A DNA stretch of 64,000 nucleotides from DATLMR01 sp964615905 (GCA_964615905.1 CAZTUB010000019.1:66427-130426), one strand, 5' to 3'. Counted from the stretch's first letter, positions 42,848 to 52,348 are shown. Numbers and translations are program-made. Notes: generated by a model from the sequence alone, not told the origin.

Positions 42848-44545
42848 GTGCCTTTCTTCTTTATCTCAAGCCCGTACCCCGGCAGCGAGGCAAGGGCGAT
42901 ACCGATGCCCATCACTCACGACATGCATCTGCACTTCGAGCAGATGAAGTCGTTTTATCGCGGGCTCTCTGACGGCGAAATCTATCCCCGATGGGAAGAG
43001 GATACGAACAGGGGGTTTGGCGCTCCGACGACCAGCTACTACCCGCCTGCGATCTACTACGTCACTTCGCTATTCTTTTTTATCTTCAAAGACTGGTGGT
43101 GCGCGCTGCTGGCCACGCACCTGCTCGTCATGATTGCGTCGGGCGCGGCGCTCTACCTCTACGCGCAAAGGCTCATGTCGCGGCCGTCTGCCAGCGTAGC
43201 GATGGCCGCATATATCTTCCTGCCCTATCACCTGATAGACCTCTACCAGCGAGGCGCGCTCGCAGAGCTGCTCGGCTTTATATGGATGCCGCTCATGCTG
43301 CTGTTTTGCGAGCGGTTGTTCGGCGAGGAGAGCGAGGAAGACCGACCAGGGTTGTCAAATACCGGAAAGCGCGCGTGGTCGAGTATGGTCGGCCTCGCTT
43401 TGAGCTATGGGTTGTTTCTCTGGTCGCACCCGCCGACGGCTTACCAGTTCACGCTCTGCTTTGGAGTCTACGCGCTTGTCTTCAGCTGGATGAGAAGAGA
43501 CTTGCGGGGGCTTATCGCGGTGGTGGCTGCGCTTGCGCTGGGCGCGGCGTTGTCGGCCGTGTACATGCTCCCGGCCTTTATAGAACGGGACCTCATCCGT
43601 AACGAATACGTATTCGAGGCATGGCCTTATCACGCAAGCTACGTCTTTCTTCATGGCCCGCCTTACTCACAGCAGCCGGAGCACAGAGGCTTCTTCAACC
43701 TGATAGATGCGACGTGGTCGTTTGGGACCGTCACCATGGCTTTGTCGGCAATCCTGCTGCTTAAGTTGAAAGACCGCGCGACGAATATCTCGAAAAGGCT
43801 CACGGCTCGCGTGGTGCTCTGGCTTATCCTGGGCGGCATTGCAAGCTTTATGATGCTCGCTATATCAGAGCCTGTGGGCCGGTTGATACCCAAGATCGAG
43901 ATAGGCGTCTTTACCTGGCGTATGCTCTCGATCACGACGCTTGCGACCGCTCTGCTTGCGGGAGCGTCGGCAGAGGCCGCGCTCGCAAGCTTTGGCGAGA
44001 GACGAAGACTGGTCAGGTCGGTTTTCGCATTCGTCGCGCTGTTGATTACCGCAGGCGGCCTCATCATCAGCGTAATAGCGGTAGCCGGGCCCATGTTCCG
44101 CTCGATCTCTTTCGTCCCCTCTGAAGAGCACGTCAACTTTGCCACCATCCCAAAGACTGCGCCTGACGACCCGCTAGAATTGCCGCACGTCGAGCGTGTG
44201 AGAATCGAAGGCGCGGAGGGGCGCGTCTCAATCGAGCGATGGGCGAGCGAGAAGCGCGCTTTTCAAGTCGATCTCGCCGCGCCTGCGCGCGTCCTTGTGC
44301 GGACGTTTAACTTTCCCGGCTGGGCCGCTACTGTAAACGGCAATCCCGCACATATCCTGACCGGTGACGAGCTTGGAGAGATTGTCCTTGAGCTTCCCGA
44401 AGGCTCGCACTCGATCAAGCTGGTCTTTGCCGACACCGCCTCGCGCCGCGCTGGCCGCGTAATAAGCTATGCGGCGGTCGCGGTTGTTTTGTTTCTCGGT
44501 TTGTGGCTCGCCGCTACCGGGCGCAAGCGCCGCGCGGGGGGCTGA
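42848..44545 (+). CDS. Large polytopic membrane protein (PTPS-related / GT-C-like)
   Basis: At least 565 aa with many helices. The first soluble loop has HDMHLHFEQMKSFYRGLSDGEIYPRWEEDTNRGFGAPTTSYYPP, which fits the 6-pyruvoyl-tetrahydropterin-synthase-related membrane family, a GT-C-like group of unknown reaction. The closing loops have FPGWAATVNGN and ELPEGSHSIKLVF, like the C-terminal domain of such proteins. The conventional start is GTG at 42848, but the open frame continues upstream to TGA at 42752 and encodes a further helix (KVALLCLALSALAAV) with no ATG, GTG or TTG. The true start is therefore unclear. Confidence 0.8.
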   Translation: MPFFFISSPYPGSEARAIPMPITHDMHLHFEQMKSFYRGLSDGEIYPRWEEDTNRGFGAPTTSYYPPAIYYVTSLFFFIFKDWWCALLATHLLVMIASGAALYLYAQRLMSRPSASVAMAAYIFLPYHLIDLYQRGALAELLGFIWMPLMLLFCERLFGEESEEDRPGLSNTGKRAWSSMVGLALSYGLFLWSHPPTAYQFTLCFGVYALVFSWMRRDLRGLIAVVAALALGAALSAVYMLPAFIERDLIRNEYVFEAWPYHASYVFLHGPPYSQQPEHRGFFNLIDATWSFGTVTMALSAILLLKLKDRATNISKRLTARVVLWLILGGIASFMMLAISEPVGRLIPKIEIGVFTWRMLSITTLATALLAGASAEAALASFGERRRLVRSVFAFVALLITAGGLIISVIAVAGPMFRSISFVPSEEHVNFATIPKTAPDDPLELPHVERVRIEGAEGRVSIERWASEKRAFQVDLAAPARVLVRTFNFPGWAATVNGNPAHILTGDELGEIVLELPEGSHSIKLVFADTASRRAGRVISYAAVAVVLFLGLWLAATGRKRRAGG

Positions 44546-44617
44546 CCGCCGCGCCGCGCATGCCCCGAATGGGTACTGCAACTTTATCTTTTTACAGGGT
44601 TTGATGGCATATAGGGC

Positions 44618-44646
44618 TTGACACTGGAAGTGCCGTGATTGACAAT
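44618..44646 (+). promoter_or_regulatory. promoter of the TPR-HTH gene
   Basis: TTGACA (44618-44623) is a perfect -35, followed after 17 nt by GACAAT (44641-44646). It lies before the ATG at 44684 and argues against a start at the TTG at 44639, which would fall inside the promoter. Confidence 0.5.
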
Positions 44647-44683
44647 GCGAGCATTAGAGAATACCGCCCCAGTGAGAGGACCT

Positions 44684-46144
44684 ATGCCACAAAACCTTGT
44701 AGACCCGTCCGTGCTGGAAGAGTTGAGGGAGACCGGCGATTACGACAGGCTCGCGACTCTGCTTTCGGATGGCTGGCAGCACAGCCCTATCTTGGAGCCG
44801 GATACGATACGGTACAGGCTGCTGGCCGCAGAGCTTGCAGGGCGCACGCGCCGTCTCGACGAGATGGAAGAGGCCCTTGCCCCCTACACGGAAGATTTCA
44901 ACATGGTCCCGTTCGGGCTTGCCGCCCGCGTCTTGCTGATGTCGGCGATGTTTCATTACCGCCACAACGAGCCGGGCGAGGCGTTGCGGCTTGCTTCAAT
45001 GTCGAGGGCGACCGCAAAGGTGCTCGACGACGAGTTCACGTTCGGCGAGGCAGTGCAACTTGAAGGACAGTCCTACTGGTCGCTTGAGCGATGGGAAGAG
45101 GCCGCAGAGAAGTTCGAAGAGGCTATATCGATTTACGCCGGTCAAGCGCGGTCCTACAGGCTCGGCCTCGCATACATATGCCTGGGCGCGGTCCTGAACC
45201 GCACAGGCAGTGTCGAGGACGCCCGCGTCTCTTTGGAGCGCGGTATTCGCATACTCCTCAAGAGCCACGACGAGTACAACCTCGGCGTGGCAAGGGTCAA
45301 CGTCGCGCTCGCTTTGAACGTTATCGGCGAGCACGAGACGGCGCTGAAGTATCTTATGTTCGCCCACGATACGTTCGAGCAGATGGGCCACAAACAGTAC
45401 GTCTATCTTACGTTGAACAGCATCGCCTCGACGCTGATAGGGCTTCGAGATTACGAGCGCGCAGAGAACTATGTCACGCGCGCGCTCGCTATGGGTAGGG
45501 AAGTGGGCAGCATGCAGATCGCTTCGACATACGAGATTAAGGCGCGAGTCCATTTTTGCCGCCGCGAGTTTGACAGCGCGGAGAAGTCCGTCACAGCGTC
45601 TCTTGAAATTGCCGCGCAGGCAAACAGCCCTTCACAGATGATCGAAGCGAGGCGAACGCAGGGGCGATTATTCCTCGCGCAGGACCGCGAGGACGAAGCC
45701 GCCGCAACGCTCTGGCACGCGCTCGATCTTGCGCAGGACCTTCGCGCATCGCTGCTTGAGCTTGAGGTAAAAGCCTTGCTCGCGCAGGCTATCTCGACTA
45801 CGAACCCCGTCGAAGCGCTCAAGATGATCTCGGATGTCGAAGCGGCGCTCGGCGAAAGACCGCTGCCCGATCTGAGAAAAGACGCGCAGGCCGCCCGCCG
45901 CCGTATCAACTCGCTCAGCCAGGAACACTACTTCATACTGTCGGATGCAAAGATGCCGCTGCTGGCAGACGCGAAGATTTCGCTGCTCAAATGGCTGTGG
46001 GCGCGCGCGCTTTACAAGGCGCGCGGCAACGCGCGTGACGCGGCGGCTATTCTGGGTGTCACGCCGACTTATATCAGAAAGCTGACGAAGGTCATCCCGC
46101 GCGACCTGCTGCGACCCGGAAAGAAGCGGCCAAAGCGGAAATGA
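44684..46144 (+). CDS. TPR-repeat protein with C-terminal Fis-like HTH
   Basis: 486 aa from the ATG at 44684, preceded by GAGAGGACC. The body is a string of tetratricopeptide repeats (for example YWSLERWEEAAEKFEEAISIYAGQ, ARSYRLGLAYICLGAVLNRTGSVEDARVSLERG), about ten in number. The C-terminus has a helix-turn-helix of Fis type, ARALYKARGNARDAAAILGVTPTYIRKLTKVI. Such TPR-HTH proteins bind peptides or partners and DNA, and may be regulators. It is followed after 12 nt by a minus-strand gene. No signal peptide is seen, so it is cytosolic. Confidence 0.85.
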   Translation: MPQNLVDPSVLEELRETGDYDRLATLLSDGWQHSPILEPDTIRYRLLAAELAGRTRRLDEMEEALAPYTEDFNMVPFGLAARVLLMSAMFHYRHNEPGEALRLASMSRATAKVLDDEFTFGEAVQLEGQSYWSLERWEEAAEKFEEAISIYAGQARSYRLGLAYICLGAVLNRTGSVEDARVSLERGIRILLKSHDEYNLGVARVNVALALNVIGEHETALKYLMFAHDTFEQMGHKQYVYLTLNSIASTLIGLRDYERAENYVTRALAMGREVGSMQIASTYEIKARVHFCRREFDSAEKSVTASLEIAAQANSPSQMIEARRTQGRLFLAQDREDEAAATLWHALDLAQDLRASLLELEVKALLAQAISTTNPVEALKMISDVEAALGERPLPDLRKDAQAARRRINSLSQEHYFILSDAKMPLLADAKISLLKWLWARALYKARGNARDAAAILGVTPTYIRKLTKVIPRDLLRPGKKRPKRK

Positions 46145-46156
46145 TGGCGGGCAGGG

Positions 46157-47299
46157 CTAGACCCTTTTTGAAACCCAGGTCTGGTCGGTCATCTCGGCGA
46201 GTCTCTCTTTTATCCCGCGATACTTCCGGGCGAACTCTGCGCGCTCGGATTCTGTGAGCGCGGCGGTCCCTTCGGCCACGCGGTCCGATTCGATCACCCC
46301 TTCGATCTTCAAAGCGTGTTTGAAACAGGCGATGCTCTTTTTCACGCTCTTCCCGCCGGTCGTGAAGCGGCAGGCAGCGCTGAACTGCTCGAAGGCCGAT
46401 TTGTAAACGGCCATCAGACTTTCATCCCCCGCGAAACATGCGCGCCAGGCTCTCTGCCATTCTCGCGGCAGGGCGTTGGCCGGACCCGATACGACCCCAA
46501 TCGGCAGCTCGTTATGGAGCAGGTAGCGGTTCCAGTACTCTTTCACGCGCCCAATGAACCCGTCTTCGAGCCTGAAGACCTGAAACATCAGCATCGCGTC
46601 GCCCACGTAGATGCCGAACTCGCCCTTGTCTTTGAAATGGCCCGCGCCTTTTGTGTAGTTGCCGAGCACGCGGCGCGGCGCTGAAACCTTCAGGCCAAAG
46701 ATAAAGGGCAACCGGCTGAGCCGCTTCACGTCTCGCGTGCGTATGTGCGCAGAGCGCGGGTCGACGGCTATCCCTGCGTTGTCGTAGAGAAAGATCGGCA
46801 CCTCTCGACCTCTGTGGTCGAACAGGTCGCTCACCTCGCGCTGAAAGAAGGAGATCATGTCGGCGGAATCTTTTATCGAAAGCGGCGCGACGACCGCCGC
46901 GTCCGCGCCCGCGTCGATTGCGCATTCGAGGTTTGCGAGAGTTTCGCGCCGGGTCGGCCCTGTAACGCCGACCCAGGCTTCGACGGGTGGACGCGGTTGC
47001 GCTCGCGGCTCACGATTTATGCGGGCAACCTCGTCGGTTTCGATGAAGATCAGCCGCTGCCGCTCTCTCGCCGATATGCGGTTCCACTCGCCGTTCGTCC
47101 CGACGCCGAAGATAATATCTGCGCCGTACCCGGCCTGGGCGTTGAACCTGAAGACGCGCCGCTGCTCGTCTTCGATCACGCGGCCTTCCTGATCTAGAAC
47201 CGTGACGCTTGGTATGCTCAAACCACGGCGCGGCTCGTATCGAGCGGTTGAAAATCGCGCTTCGACCCTCTCACCCTCGCTGTAAGGTTTTGTCGTCAT
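46157..47299 (-). CDS. Dihydrodipicolinate synthase-family lyase, divergent
   Basis: 380 aa, longer than ordinary DapA (about 290). GVGTNGEWNRISARERQRL carries the GxxGE-type substrate loop. FLYDNAGIAV holds the usual Tyr. FIFGLKVSAPRRVLGNY gives the Schiff-base Lys. The family includes DapA, N-acetylneuraminate lyase and 4-hydroxy-2-oxoglutarate aldolase, all cleaving or forming aldol-type bonds to pyruvate. The N-terminal about 35 residues and the C-terminal helix region are extra. The substrate is open. It is convergent with the TPR-HTH gene. Confidence 0.82.
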   Translation of the reverse strand: MTTKPYSEGERVEARFSTARYEPRRGLSIPSVTVLDQEGRVIEDEQRRVFRFNAQAGYGADIIFGVGTNGEWNRISARERQRLIFIETDEVARINREPRAQPRPPVEAWVGVTGPTRRETLANLECAIDAGADAAVVAPLSIKDSADMISFFQREVSDLFDHRGREVPIFLYDNAGIAVDPRSAHIRTRDVKRLSRLPFIFGLKVSAPRRVLGNYTKGAGHFKDKGEFGIYVGDAMLMFQVFRLEDGFIGRVKEYWNRYLLHNELPIGVVSGPANALPREWQRAWRACFAGDESLMAVYKSAFEQFSAACRFTTGGKSVKKSIACFKHALKIEGVIESDRVAEGTAALTESERAEFARKYRGIKERLAEMTDQTWVSKRV

Positions 47300-47358
47300 A
47301 GACTCGCCCGGATAAACCGGAGCGTAGGCCGACCCGCGCGGGTTGTCAAGAAGCCGGT

Positions 47359-47387
47359 TTGAAGGTCACGAGCAGGTTGTGTATATT
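47359..47387 (+). promoter_or_regulatory. promoter of the transketolase gene
   Basis: TTGAAG (47359-47364), 17 nt, then TATATT (47382-47387), about 55 nt before the ATG at 47442. Both hexamers are near consensus. Confidence 0.5.
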
Positions 47388-47441
47388 GAGAGACTAAGCA
47401 GTCATCACTTTTGAGCCACTTCTTTTATCGAGGAGCCTTCA

Positions 47442-49322
47442 ATGGAACAATCTGCAAGAACAAATCAAGACCTGCTTAAATCGCTGGAAGCGATGGGGAA
47501 CCGGCTGCGCATCCATTCAATCGTGGCGACGAGCGAAGCGGGGTCGGGCCACCCGACTTCCTGCATGTCTGCTGCTGACCTGGTCGCAGCGGTATTCTTC
47601 TATGCGATGCGCTACGACGTTCAAAACCCAGAGAGCGCAGCCAACGACCGCGTCGTCTTTTCAAAGGGGCACGCGGCCCCGCTCCTTTATGCCGCGTGGG
47701 CCGAAGCCGGAGCCTTCACGGTCGAAAGCCTCAAAACGCTCCGCGAGTTTGACAGCGACCTCGAAGGCCACCCGACCCCGCGCCTGCCTTACGTTGAAGT
47801 GGCTACAGGCTCGCTCGGCCAGGGGCTTTCGTGCGGCGTTGGCATGGCACTCAACAGCAAGCTCGATAAGATAGATAACAAAGTCTTCGTGATTATGGGT
47901 GACGGCGAAATCGCCGAAGGCTCTGTGTGGGAAGCCGCGCAGATAGCCGCATATTACAAGCTCGATAACGTCATCGGCTTCATCGACGTAAACGGCCTCG
48001 GCCAGAGCCAGCGGACGATGTACGGCCACGACACTGAGGTCTACCGCAAAAGGTTCGAAGCTTTCGGGTGGCACGCCGTCGCGATCAACGGGCACGACAT
48101 GGCCGAGATAGTAGCCGCGCTCGACGAAGCGCTTTCCGTAAAGGATAAGCCGGTCATGATCGTAGCGGCTACGAATAAAGGCCAGGGCGTTTCGACCATC
48201 TCGGATAAAGAAGGGTGGCACGGCAAGGCGCTCAAGCAGGGCGAAGAGGTGGAACGCGCGCTCGCAGAGCTTGAGCCAAAGAGCCGCGACACAGGCGGCC
48301 TGAAGGTGAAGTCGCTCGAAGGTAGAAAAGCGCCTTACGCGTCAATCGACCGCCCGCAATCGAGAAAGGAACTGCCCGCGCCTGAGTACGCGCTCGGCGA
48401 GGAGCACGCAACGCGCGAGGTGTACGGCGCGGCGCTCGCAAAGCTCGGCGACGTGAACGAGCTTGTGGTCGCGCTCGACGGCGACACAAAGAACTCGACC
48501 TATTCAGAGAAGTTCATGAAAGCGCACCCCGAGCGCTTCTTTGAATCATTCATCGCCGAGCAGAACATGGTCGGCATGGCCATAGGCATGGGGTCGATGG
48601 GTAAGATCCCCTTCGCATCCACATTCGCCGCATTTTTCACACGGGCCTACGATCAGATCAGGATGGGGGCCGTGTCGCAGGCCAACTTAAAGCTTTGCGG
48701 CTCGCACGCCGGGGTTTCGATAGGCGAAGACGGGCCGTCGCAGATGGCGCTTGAAGACCTTGCGATGATGCGGGCCATAATCGGCTCGTCGATCATTTAC
48801 CCGTCCGACGCGGTCTCGACCGAGCACGCGGTCCGGCTCGCCGCCGAGCACAGAGGGATCGTCTACATACGAACCACAAGGCCCAAGACGCCTGTGATCT
48901 ACTCTGCGGAGGAAAAATTCGAGCTTGGACTCTCTAAGGTCGTTCGCCGCAGCGACGACGATAAACTGACAGTAGTCGCGGGCGGAATTACGCTCGTCGA
49001 GGCGCTGGCGGCTTACGAGCAGCTAAAAGCAGAAGGTATCGCCGTTCGAGTGGTCGATATATTCTCGCTCAAGCCCGTCGATGAAAAGACGCTTCGCGAA
49101 TGCGGAAAAGAGACGAACAACCTTATCCTCACGGTCGAAGATCATTCGGCGGCCGGCGGGATAGGTGATGCGGTGGCGGGCGCGGTCTCGCCCGCAGGGA
49201 TCTCCGTTCACCAGCTCGCCGTCAGCGAAGTGCCGCGCTCAGGCAAGCCTCAAGAGCTGCTTGCCCACTACGGGATCGACCGCAACGCAATCGTTGAAAA
49301 GGTAAAGTCGCTCGTCGGTTAA
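47442..49322 (+). CDS. tkt: Transketolase
   Basis: 626 aa, full length. It transfers two-carbon units between sugar phosphates in the non-oxidative pentose phosphate pathway. ATSEAGSGHPTSCMSAADLV near 30-48 and the thiamine motif GDGEIAEGSVWEAAQIAAYYKLDNVIGFIDVNGLGQS near 152-188 mark the N-terminal domain. FIAEQNMVGMAIGMGSMGK near 370 has the catalytic Glu. The C-terminal domain is complete. GAGGAGCC lies about 10 bases before the ATG. It begins a plus-strand run with gap, pgk, tpiA and secG, though its own promoter is likely. Confidence 0.94.
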   Translation: MEQSARTNQDLLKSLEAMGNRLRIHSIVATSEAGSGHPTSCMSAADLVAAVFFYAMRYDVQNPESAANDRVVFSKGHAAPLLYAAWAEAGAFTVESLKTLREFDSDLEGHPTPRLPYVEVATGSLGQGLSCGVGMALNSKLDKIDNKVFVIMGDGEIAEGSVWEAAQIAAYYKLDNVIGFIDVNGLGQSQRTMYGHDTEVYRKRFEAFGWHAVAINGHDMAEIVAALDEALSVKDKPVMIVAATNKGQGVSTISDKEGWHGKALKQGEEVERALAELEPKSRDTGGLKVKSLEGRKAPYASIDRPQSRKELPAPEYALGEEHATREVYGAALAKLGDVNELVVALDGDTKNSTYSEKFMKAHPERFFESFIAEQNMVGMAIGMGSMGKIPFASTFAAFFTRAYDQIRMGAVSQANLKLCGSHAGVSIGEDGPSQMALEDLAMMRAIIGSSIIYPSDAVSTEHAVRLAAEHRGIVYIRTTRPKTPVIYSAEEKFELGLSKVVRRSDDDKLTVVAGGITLVEALAAYEQLKAEGIAVRVVDIFSLKPVDEKTLRECGKETNNLILTVEDHSAAGGIGDAVAGAVSPAGISVHQLAVSEVPRSGKPQELLAHYGIDRNAIVEKVKSLVG

Positions 49323-49353
49323 AGGCATGAGAAAGCCTTTGAAACGGGCTTGC

Positions 49354-49382
49354 TTGACAAGCCGTAACCCATCGGATACCTT
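49354..49382 (+). promoter_or_regulatory. possible gap promoter
   Basis: A perfect TTGACA (49354-49359) is followed after 17 nt by TACCTT, a weak -10, about 63 nt before the gap ATG. Suggestive only. Confidence 0.3.
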
Positions 49383-49444
49383 CGCATGTTTGATCTACGT
49401 GGCTTATCCGCGCACTGGCGCTGGCATCTTACTGGAGGAAAGTA

Positions 49445-50452
49445 ATGGCTATTAAAGTTGGCATAAACGGGTTTGGCCGCATAGGCCGTAATATATTCCG
49501 CGCAGCTATCAACCGGGGCGACATAGACTTCGTCGCGGTCAACGACATAACCGACACCAAGACGCTGGCGCACCTGCTCAAGTACGACTCGGTTCTTGGC
49601 AACCTCGACGCCGACATAAGCGCGGGCGACGGTAGCATCACGGTCAACGGCGACGAGTTCCGCGTCTTTTCTGAGCGCGACCCCGGCAAGATCGACTGGG
49701 CGTCGGTCGGCGCGGAGATCGTAGTCGAATCGACGGGTCTTTTTACAAACCGTGAAGATGCCGCCAAACACCTGCACGACTCCGTGAAGAAGGTCATCAT
49801 CTCGGCCCCTGCCAAGAATGAAGACGTGACGGTCGTCCTCGGTGTAAACGAGCAGGCTTACAACCCGAAAGAGCACCACGTCATCTCGAATGCGTCGTGC
49901 ACGACCAATTGCCTCGCGCCTATCGCAAAGGTGCTTCACGAGAATTTCACTATAAAGAAGGGGCTGATGACCACGGTCCATTCTTACACGAACGATCAGA
50001 GGTTGCTCGACCTGCCGCACTCGGATTTACGCCGCGCGCGGGCAGCCGCTCTAAACATAATCCCGACCACGACCGGCGCTGCGAAAGCCATCGGGCTGGT
50101 CCTGCCGGAGTTAAAGGGCAAGCTCGACGGCATATCGCTCAGGGTCCCGACCCCCAACGTTTCGGTGGTCGACCTGGTCGCCGAAGTCGAAAAGAGCACG
50201 AGCAAGGAGGAGGTCAACGCGGCCATGAAGAAAGCCGCCGACGGGCCCCTTCGCGGAATACTGCAATACACCGACGAGCCGCTTGTCTCGATGGACTTTA
50301 AGGGAAACCCGCACTCGTCGATCATAGATTCGAGCTACACAAGCGTGCTCGAAGGCAACATGGTCAAAGTCCTCTCCTGGTACGACAACGAATGGGGTTA
50401 TTCAAGCCGCGTTGTCGATCTTGTGAAGTACCTCGTCGAACAAGGACTCTAA
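49445..50452 (+). CDS. gap: Glyceraldehyde-3-phosphate dehydrogenase, NAD type
   Basis: 335 aa, the usual length. KVGINGFGRIGRNIFRAA binds NAD, and the following VNDITDTK is the NAD-type form. The catalytic Cys lies in SNASCTTNCLAPIAKVLHE, and the closing EWGYSSRVVDLVKYL helix is standard. The enzyme converts glyceraldehyde 3-phosphate to 1,3-bisphosphoglycerate, and pgk follows after 68 nt. TGGAGGAAAG lies before the ATG. Confidence 0.96.
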   Translation: MAIKVGINGFGRIGRNIFRAAINRGDIDFVAVNDITDTKTLAHLLKYDSVLGNLDADISAGDGSITVNGDEFRVFSERDPGKIDWASVGAEIVVESTGLFTNREDAAKHLHDSVKKVIISAPAKNEDVTVVLGVNEQAYNPKEHHVISNASCTTNCLAPIAKVLHENFTIKKGLMTTVHSYTNDQRLLDLPHSDLRRARAAALNIIPTTTGAAKAIGLVLPELKGKLDGISLRVPTPNVSVVDLVAEVEKSTSKEEVNAAMKKAADGPLRGILQYTDEPLVSMDFKGNPHSSIIDSSYTSVLEGNMVKVLSWYDNEWGYSSRVVDLVKYLVEQGL

Positions 50453-50520
50453 TAAAACGGTCGGTGGCCTGTCTATTTTGACCCGACGCGGCCACCGGCT
50501 ACTGACGACAGACCACCGCT

Positions 50521-51720
50521 ATGAAGCTATCAATCAGCGATCTTGATCTGAAGGGCAAGCGCGTTTTTATGCGCGTCGATTTCAACGTGCCGCTCGACGA
50601 TAACAACCAGGTGACGGATGACACGCGCATACGCGCGGCATTGCCAAGCATAACCTACGCGCTTGAAAAGGGCGCGAAGCTTGTGCTGGCTTCGCATCTT
50701 GGCAGGCCGAAGGGCAAGGTCGATCCGAAGTATTCGCTCGCGCCTGCCGTCGAGCGGCTCTCGGAGCTGTTGAGCAAAGATGTCAGGCTCGCCCCCGATT
50801 GCACAGGCCCGGACGTAAAAGCCCTTGTCGATTCGCTGGGAGAAGGCGAAGCGGTGATGCTTGAAAACGTGCGTTTTCACGCCGGGGAAGAGAAGAACGA
50901 CCCGGACTTTGCGCGTCAGCTAGCCGAGCTTGCCGACCTTTATGTCAACGACGCTTTCGGGACTGCTCACAGGGCTCATGCCTCGACAGAGGGGATAACG
51001 CACTTCGTTGAGAAATCGGCCGCAGGTTTCTTGATGGAAAAGGAGCTTCGTTATCTTGGTCAGGTGCTTGAGAGCCCTGAGCACCCCTTCATAGTCATTC
51101 TGGGCGGCGCAAAAGTTTCAGACAAGATAGCCGTCATTGAGAACCTTTTGAAATCGGCTGACGCAATCTTGATCGGCGGCGCTATGGCTTACACTTTTTT
51201 GAAGTCGCAAGGGGTCGACACAGGCCGCTCGCTCGTCGAAGACGACAAGCTCGACCTTGCGCGCGAGCTTCTGGCCAGGGCCGAAGAGCGCGGGACGCGT
51301 CTTGTGCTGCCTTCGGATAACCTTGTGGTCGACAAAAACGTTTGGGACAGCGACCCCGCGCAGGCCGAGCCGCGCGCTTGCTCAGTTAAAGAAATCAAAC
51401 CCGGCGAAGCCGGGCTCGACATTGGGCCCGAAGCTATCAAGGAGTTTTCGGCAGCGCTCGCCGACGCCAGGACGATAGTCTGGAACGGGCCTATGGGTAT
51501 GTTTGAGCACACGCCTTTTGATCGCGGCACTCGCGCGATTGCCGAAGCGGTCGCAAACGCTCGCGGGACGACAGTCGTCGGCGGCGGCGATTCTGTCGCC
51601 GCTGTGACGGAAGCAGGCGTTGCTGATCGCATAACCCACGTTTCGACAGGCGGCGGCGCGTCGCTTGAATTTCTGGCAGGGGACGCGCTTCCCGGAGTTG
51701 CAGCGCTGAGTGAGAAGTGA
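50521..51720 (+). CDS. pgk: Phosphoglycerate kinase
   Basis: 399 aa, complete. RVDFNVPLDDN, SHLGRPKG and the GGGDSVAAVTEAG nucleotide loop are standard. It transfers phosphate from 1,3-bisphosphoglycerate to ADP. It follows gap and precedes a lipoprotein gene after 19 nt. The stop TGA (51718-51720) lies in a heptad pair GTGAGAA GTGAGAA (51710-51723). No ribosome site is obvious, so coupling to gap is possible through the short gap. Confidence 0.96.
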   Translation: MKLSISDLDLKGKRVFMRVDFNVPLDDNNQVTDDTRIRAALPSITYALEKGAKLVLASHLGRPKGKVDPKYSLAPAVERLSELLSKDVRLAPDCTGPDVKALVDSLGEGEAVMLENVRFHAGEEKNDPDFARQLAELADLYVNDAFGTAHRAHASTEGITHFVEKSAAGFLMEKELRYLGQVLESPEHPFIVILGGAKVSDKIAVIENLLKSADAILIGGAMAYTFLKSQGVDTGRSLVEDDKLDLARELLARAEERGTRLVLPSDNLVVDKNVWDSDPAQAEPRACSVKEIKPGEAGLDIGPEAIKEFSAALADARTIVWNGPMGMFEHTPFDRGTRAIAEAVANARGTTVVGGGDSVAAVTEAGVADRITHVSTGGGASLEFLAGDALPGVAALSEK

Positions 51721-51723
51721 GAA
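51710..51723. repeat. Short heptad pair (GTGAGAA twice) at the pgk stop
   Basis: GTGAGAA is repeated once in tandem and includes the pgk stop codon. Two units alone could be chance, but the length and the stop-codon position match the longer loci in this window. Confidence 0.45.
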
Positions 51724-51739
51724 TCACCTGGAGTTGTCG

Positions 51740-52348
51740 ATGAGATTATTGACCCTGTTATTTATAGCCGCACTCCTGTCGGCATCAATCGGCTGCACGA
51801 GAAAATCCCCTTCAGGTAACGAGCGAAAGCCCGATGCGACGCTTGCCAACTTGAATGCCGCCGCCCAGGCATCGCCTGCGGAAGCGACCGCTGCGGCGAG
51901 CCCGGAGGCGACGGGCCCCGACGCTTCGGCTACTGACATACCCGCGCCCCCGGCCCCGTCTCCGGGCGCAGCGCGGCCTCCTTTCCGCATTCCGGTTTTC
52001 ATAGATACATCCAAAGGCGGCGTGGTGGACTTGCCGCAATATCCTAATTCAGTACTGACGAACATTCAGTACGGGCCCGTGAAAAGCGTGGGTGATACTG
52101 CGATGATCCTTGCGTCGACCACCGAGCCTATCGAGAAGGTGAGGGCTTTTTATGAGAAGGTCATCAGGGGCCACAACTGGACTGTGACCAGCCAGACTGC
52201 CGAGCCGGAGAATTATAAATGGCAGTTAAAGAAGGGCGAGCGGGATGAAGGGATGGTCCAGCTCAGGAAGGATTCCCGCACGCAAGCGATTATCATAATA
52301 ATCTCAAGACTCGAAAAGCCCGCCTCGACAAAGGCACCTTCGCAATAA
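51740..52348 (+). CDS. Lipoprotein of unknown function within the glycolytic cluster
   Basis: 202 aa from the ATG at 51740 with GGAG upstream. A lipoprotein signal ends at SIGC (about Cys19). An Ala/Pro-rich linker follows to about residue 75. The C-terminal domain has DLPQYPNSVLTNIQYGPV, PIEKVRAFYEKVIRGHNWTV and KWQLKKGERDEGMVQLRKDS, a small alpha/beta fold with no name I can give. It lies between pgk and tpiA in the same direction with short gaps, so it is cotranscribed. A link to glycolysis is not evident from the sequence. Confidence 0.78.
   Translation: MRLLTLLFIAALLSASIGCTRKSPSGNERKPDATLANLNAAAQASPAEATAAASPEATGPDASATDIPAPPAPSPGAARPPFRIPVFIDTSKGGVVDLPQYPNSVLTNIQYGPVKSVGDTAMILASTTEPIEKVRAFYEKVIRGHNWTVTSQTAEPENYKWQLKKGERDEGMVQLRKDSRTQAIIIIISRLEKPASTKAPSQ

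Noticed and set aside
42848..44545. GTG at 42848 as an undisputed start
   Set aside because: The frame continues upstream through a hydrophobic helix; I kept the GTG as the only standard start but flagged the issue.
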